This document shows, in pieces, positions 5,055 through 5,931 of a stretch of DNA of 5,931 nucleotides. The DNA is from Ramlibacter sp. (lineage in GTDB: Bacteria > Pseudomonadota > Gammaproteobacteria > Burkholderiales > Burkholderiaceae_C), in the NCBI GenBank assembly GCA_021156245.1, contig JAJNBO010000450.1:1-5931 (forward strand). Reading direction: 5' to 3'. Within the stretch, counting starts at the first letter, position 1, and the number at the start of each line of letters is the position of its first letter. Position numbers and translations under genes: made by a program. A model generated the notes under the pieces. The model made no database searches. It saw only the letters and a program-made list of their open reading frames with translations, and was not told the DNA's origin.

Positions 5055-5931
5055 ATGACCGCCCCGCTCAACTACCGCCACCTGTACTACTTCTGGGTGG
5101 TCGCCAAGGAAGGCGGCATCGCCCGCGCCGCCAACCGCCTGGGCATGGCGGTGCAGACGGTGAGCGCGCAGGTGCGCCTGCTGGAGCAGGAGCTTGGCCA
5201 CTCGCTCTTCAAGCCGGCTGGTCGCGGCATTGCGCTCACCGACGCGGGCGTGGCGGCCATGGGCATGGCCGACCAGATCTTCCAGCTCGGGGAACAGCTC
5301 CCCGACGCGGTGCGGGAAGCGGCGACGGGACAAGGCCTGCGGCTGGCCGTCGGCATGTCCGACGGTTTGCCGAAGCTGGTGGTGCGGCACCTGCTGCAGC
5401 CCGCGCTGGACGACGCGCGCGTGCGCCTGCTATGCCACGAAGACGAATTCGACCGGCTGCTTGCGGACCTGGCGCTGCATCGGCTGGACGCCGTGCTGTC
5501 GGACCGGCCCGCGCCGCCCAATCCCAACCTGCGCCTCTACGGCCACAAGCTCGGTGAAGCGGCGATGTCGTGGTTCGCGCCGGTGCACCTGGCAAAGCAG
5601 TGCAAGAAGCCCTTCCCCGAATGCCTGGCCGAACTGCCGATCCTGCTGCCCACCGCGCACGCCGCCATCCGGCCGCGGCTGGACCAGTGGTTCGAGCGGC
5701 ATGGCATCCGCCCGCGCGTGGCCGGCGAATTCGAAGACAGCGCCTTGCTCGCAGCCTTCGGCCGCAGCGGCATGGGCGCCTTCCCGTCCAGCGTGTGGTC
5801 GCAAGAGGAGCTGCTGCAAGACAAGACCATGCGCCTGCTCGGCGAAGCGCCGGAGCTGGTGGAGCATTTCCACCTGATCAGCGCCGAGCGAAAAATCCAG
5901 CATCCGCTCGTGCAGCGCCTGCTGCACGGAG
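5055..5931 (+). CDS. nhaR: LysR family transcriptional regulator, NhaR-like (3' end cut by window edge)
   Basis: DNA-binding activator of the LysR family; 292 codons are visible, close to the roughly 300 residues of E. coli NhaR, so only the tail is missing. The N-terminal LNYRHLYYFWVVAKEG (5-20) is characteristic of NhaR. The winged helix-turn-helix runs to about residue 65, with recognition-helix text QTVSAQVRLLEQELG (34-48) and LFKPAGRG (51-58). The effector domain follows, including GMSDGLPK, LDAVLSD, GEFEDSALLAAFG, and a near-terminal AERKIQHPLVQR that matches the NhaR C-terminus as I recall it. In E. coli NhaR responds to Na+ and activates the nhaA antiporter gene. Here no nhaA is visible and the neighbour is an MFS transporter, so the signal may differ. 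The start at 5055 gives exactly the family N-terminus; no clear Shine-Dalgarno precedes it. Confidence 0.9.
   Translation, partial: MTAPLNYRHLYYFWVVAKEGGIARAANRLGMAVQTVSAQVRLLEQELGHSLFKPAGRGIALTDAGVAAMGMADQIFQLGEQLPDAVREAATGQGLRLAVGMSDGLPKLVVRHLLQPALDDARVRLLCHEDEFDRLLADLALHRLDAVLSDRPAPPNPNLRLYGHKLGEAAMSWFAPVHLAKQCKKPFPECLAELPILLPTAHAAIRPRLDQWFERHGIRPRVAGEFEDSALLAAFGRSGMGAFPSSVWSQEELLQDKTMRLLGEAPELVEHFHLISAERKIQHPLVQRLLHG

Noticed and set aside
5194..5877. A 227-codon plus-strand frame inside the regulator
   Set aside because: It is a shadow of the NhaR-like gene; the composition is Arg/Ser/Cys-rich with no domain.

Overview
This is a GC-rich proteobacterial window, most likely from a betaproteobacterium of the Burkholderiales (Comamonadaceae-like). 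The evidence is the base composition, the gene families, and two intergenic repeat families that are common in such genomes. The taxonomic call is an inference. No rRNA, tRNA, CRISPR array, transposase or phage gene is visible.

Layout. (1) 1-731, minus strand: a short-chain dehydrogenase/reductase with a full catalytic tetrad, cut by the left edge. (2) 732-910: divergent intergenic region with a bulged palindrome. (3) 911-1456, plus: a lipoprotein with a DUF3455-type domain, followed by a GC-rich dispersed hairpin repeat at 1479-1503. (4) 1602-2306 and 2420-2800, plus: two small envelope proteins of unknown function, one membrane-anchored and one exported. They look like paralogues and share a C-terminal module ending in a terminal Cys. 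(5) 2797-3381, minus: an NnrU-family membrane protein, convergent with the preceding gene and sharing the CTAG that encodes both stop codons. (6) 3382-3863: a 482-base gene-free stretch, described below. (7) 3864-5030, minus: a major facilitator transporter of the YhhS/YfcJ type. (8) 5055 to the right edge, plus: a LysR-type regulator closely resembling NhaR, divergent from the transporter across only 24 bases.

The most notable region is 3382-3863. Read on the minus strand it has the order expected of a bacterial origin-unwinding module: a DnaA box (TTGTCCACA), a GC-rich block, a run of DnaA-trio triplets, and then an AT-rich tract that stands out in this GC-rich DNA. A perfect DnaA box (TTATCCACA on the minus strand), weaker boxes and an 8-bp dyad lie on the other side. 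No dnaA, dnaN, rpmH or parAB gene is present. It is therefore either a chromosomal oriC located away from dnaA or an origin-like DnaA-binding locus. An 86-bp nested palindromic repeat (3775-3860) fills the end of the region, next to the transporter's stop codon.

Functionally the genes form no single pathway. The clearest regulatory pair is the NhaR-like regulator and the divergent transporter. The three plus-strand envelope genes form a loose cluster of small exported proteins. Both edge genes (SDR and NhaR-like) are partial here.
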